A DNA stretch of 64,000 nucleotides. It comes from Pseudomonas promysalinigenes. Lineage in GTDB: Bacteria > Pseudomonadota > Gammaproteobacteria > Pseudomonadales > Pseudomonadaceae. Under the pieces are notes generated by a model that did not search any database, had not been told where the DNA came from, and saw only the letters and a list, made by a program, of their open reading frames with translations. The position numbers and the translations under genes are program-made. Position 1 is the first letter of the stretch. Each line of letters opens with the position of its first letter. The stretch lies in NCBI RefSeq assembly GCF_014269025.2, contig NZ_CP077094.1, forward strand, positions 1,860,001 to 1,924,000, read 5' to 3'. Shown here one piece after another: positions 63,792-64,000 of the stretch.

Positions 63792-64000
63792 GCAAACCGG
63801 ATAGGGTGTAAAAGACTGCCCTCATTGGCTTTACCTCTTACATTCGCTGAGTGGGTGTAGGCTATTCGCTTCGATTCACTCAACAAATAGCCTGGATAAA
63901 TCAAGACTTTCTCACTTGGAGTGTAAATTTTGTTGAGCGTCTGAGACCAAGCGGGCTCGCTCCACTCAACCATCATTTGCCAGGAGGGAAATCTATCTCT
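63792..64000. other. AT-richer end segment without a supported gene
   Basis: No gene is supported. CACTCAAC occurs at 63878-63885 and again at 63963-63970. AGGAGG at 63982 on the plus strand looks like a ribosome binding site, but no start codon follows before the edge. Confidence 0.4.

Noticed and set aside
63788..63976. 62-codon minus-strand open frame at the right edge
   Set aside because: No ribosome binding site on that strand and no known motif; cannot be supported.

Overview
The window is a chromosomal segment from a Pseudomonas of the P. putida group. The evidence is the gene content and order (glgA-treZ-malQ-treY, gnd-zwf, the reductive pyrimidine operon, idh/icd, cspD/clpS-clpA, infA-bpt-aat, ftsK-lolA-rarA-crcB-serS-cysG, tusDCBE), the high GC content, and REP-like repeats of the type scattered through P. 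putida genomes. Species is inferred from recalled synteny, not from a database search.

Layout. Positions 1-9224 (minus strand) hold a glycogen/maltodextrin-to-trehalose block: glgA, treZ, malQ, treY, a DUF2934 gene and the start of glgX, with ATGA overlaps at the treZ/malQ and malQ/treY joints. Positions 9225-10712 hold two small genes. Positions 10713-15010 hold gnd, zwf and a GH15 glucan hydrolase. Positions 15183-23512 form the reductive uracil/thymine catabolism locus: a TetR regulator with a coupled 27-codon upstream ORF, then preA, preT and dihydropyrimidinase on the minus strand, and divergently an NCS1 transporter and an N-carbamoyl-beta-alanine amidohydrolase. The divergent spacer carries a promoter-like site with a perfect palindrome beside its -10.

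Positions 23630-31360 are mixed: an RNase Z-like hydrolase, lipocalin, dienoyl-CoA isomerase-like crotonase, nudC, a TSUP permease, and a LysR regulator followed by a divergent agmatine-deiminase paralogue coupled to an orphan polyamine-type binding protein. Positions 31411-43091 hold topB, a GNAT gene with the L16 hydroxylase gene, purB-hflD-mnmA-nudJ in an order recalling E. coli, and the divergent pair idh/icd. Positions 43162-48220 bring together cspD, the ClpS adaptor, ClpA, infA and both N-end-rule aminoacyl transferases. Positions 48584-56189 hold ftsK (with a candidate SOS box upstream), lolA, rarA, crcB, serS and cysG. Positions 56222-62001 hold yqjG, ybiB, the tRNA 2-thiolation relay genes tusDCBE, a purine/pyrimidine permease and a BAX-inhibitor-1 family membrane protein.

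The last 1.9 kb is the only clearly accessory part. A strong stable-RNA promoter drives a tRNA-Ser(UGA) that breaks off in the T-arm; a second, complete and different tRNA-Ser(UGA) with encoded CCA and its own terminator follows about 50 bp later. Beyond it lie decayed gene pieces (a metallophosphoesterase lacking its N terminus, a minus-strand ORF cut by a TGA, a Cys-motif fragment). This looks like the scar of element integration and decay at a tRNA-Ser site.

No CRISPR array, insertion sequence, rRNA or complete prophage is visible. The most notable signals are the tRNA-Ser replacement scar, the altered agmatine-deiminase/binding-protein pair, and the regulatory palindromes of the pyrimidine locus.
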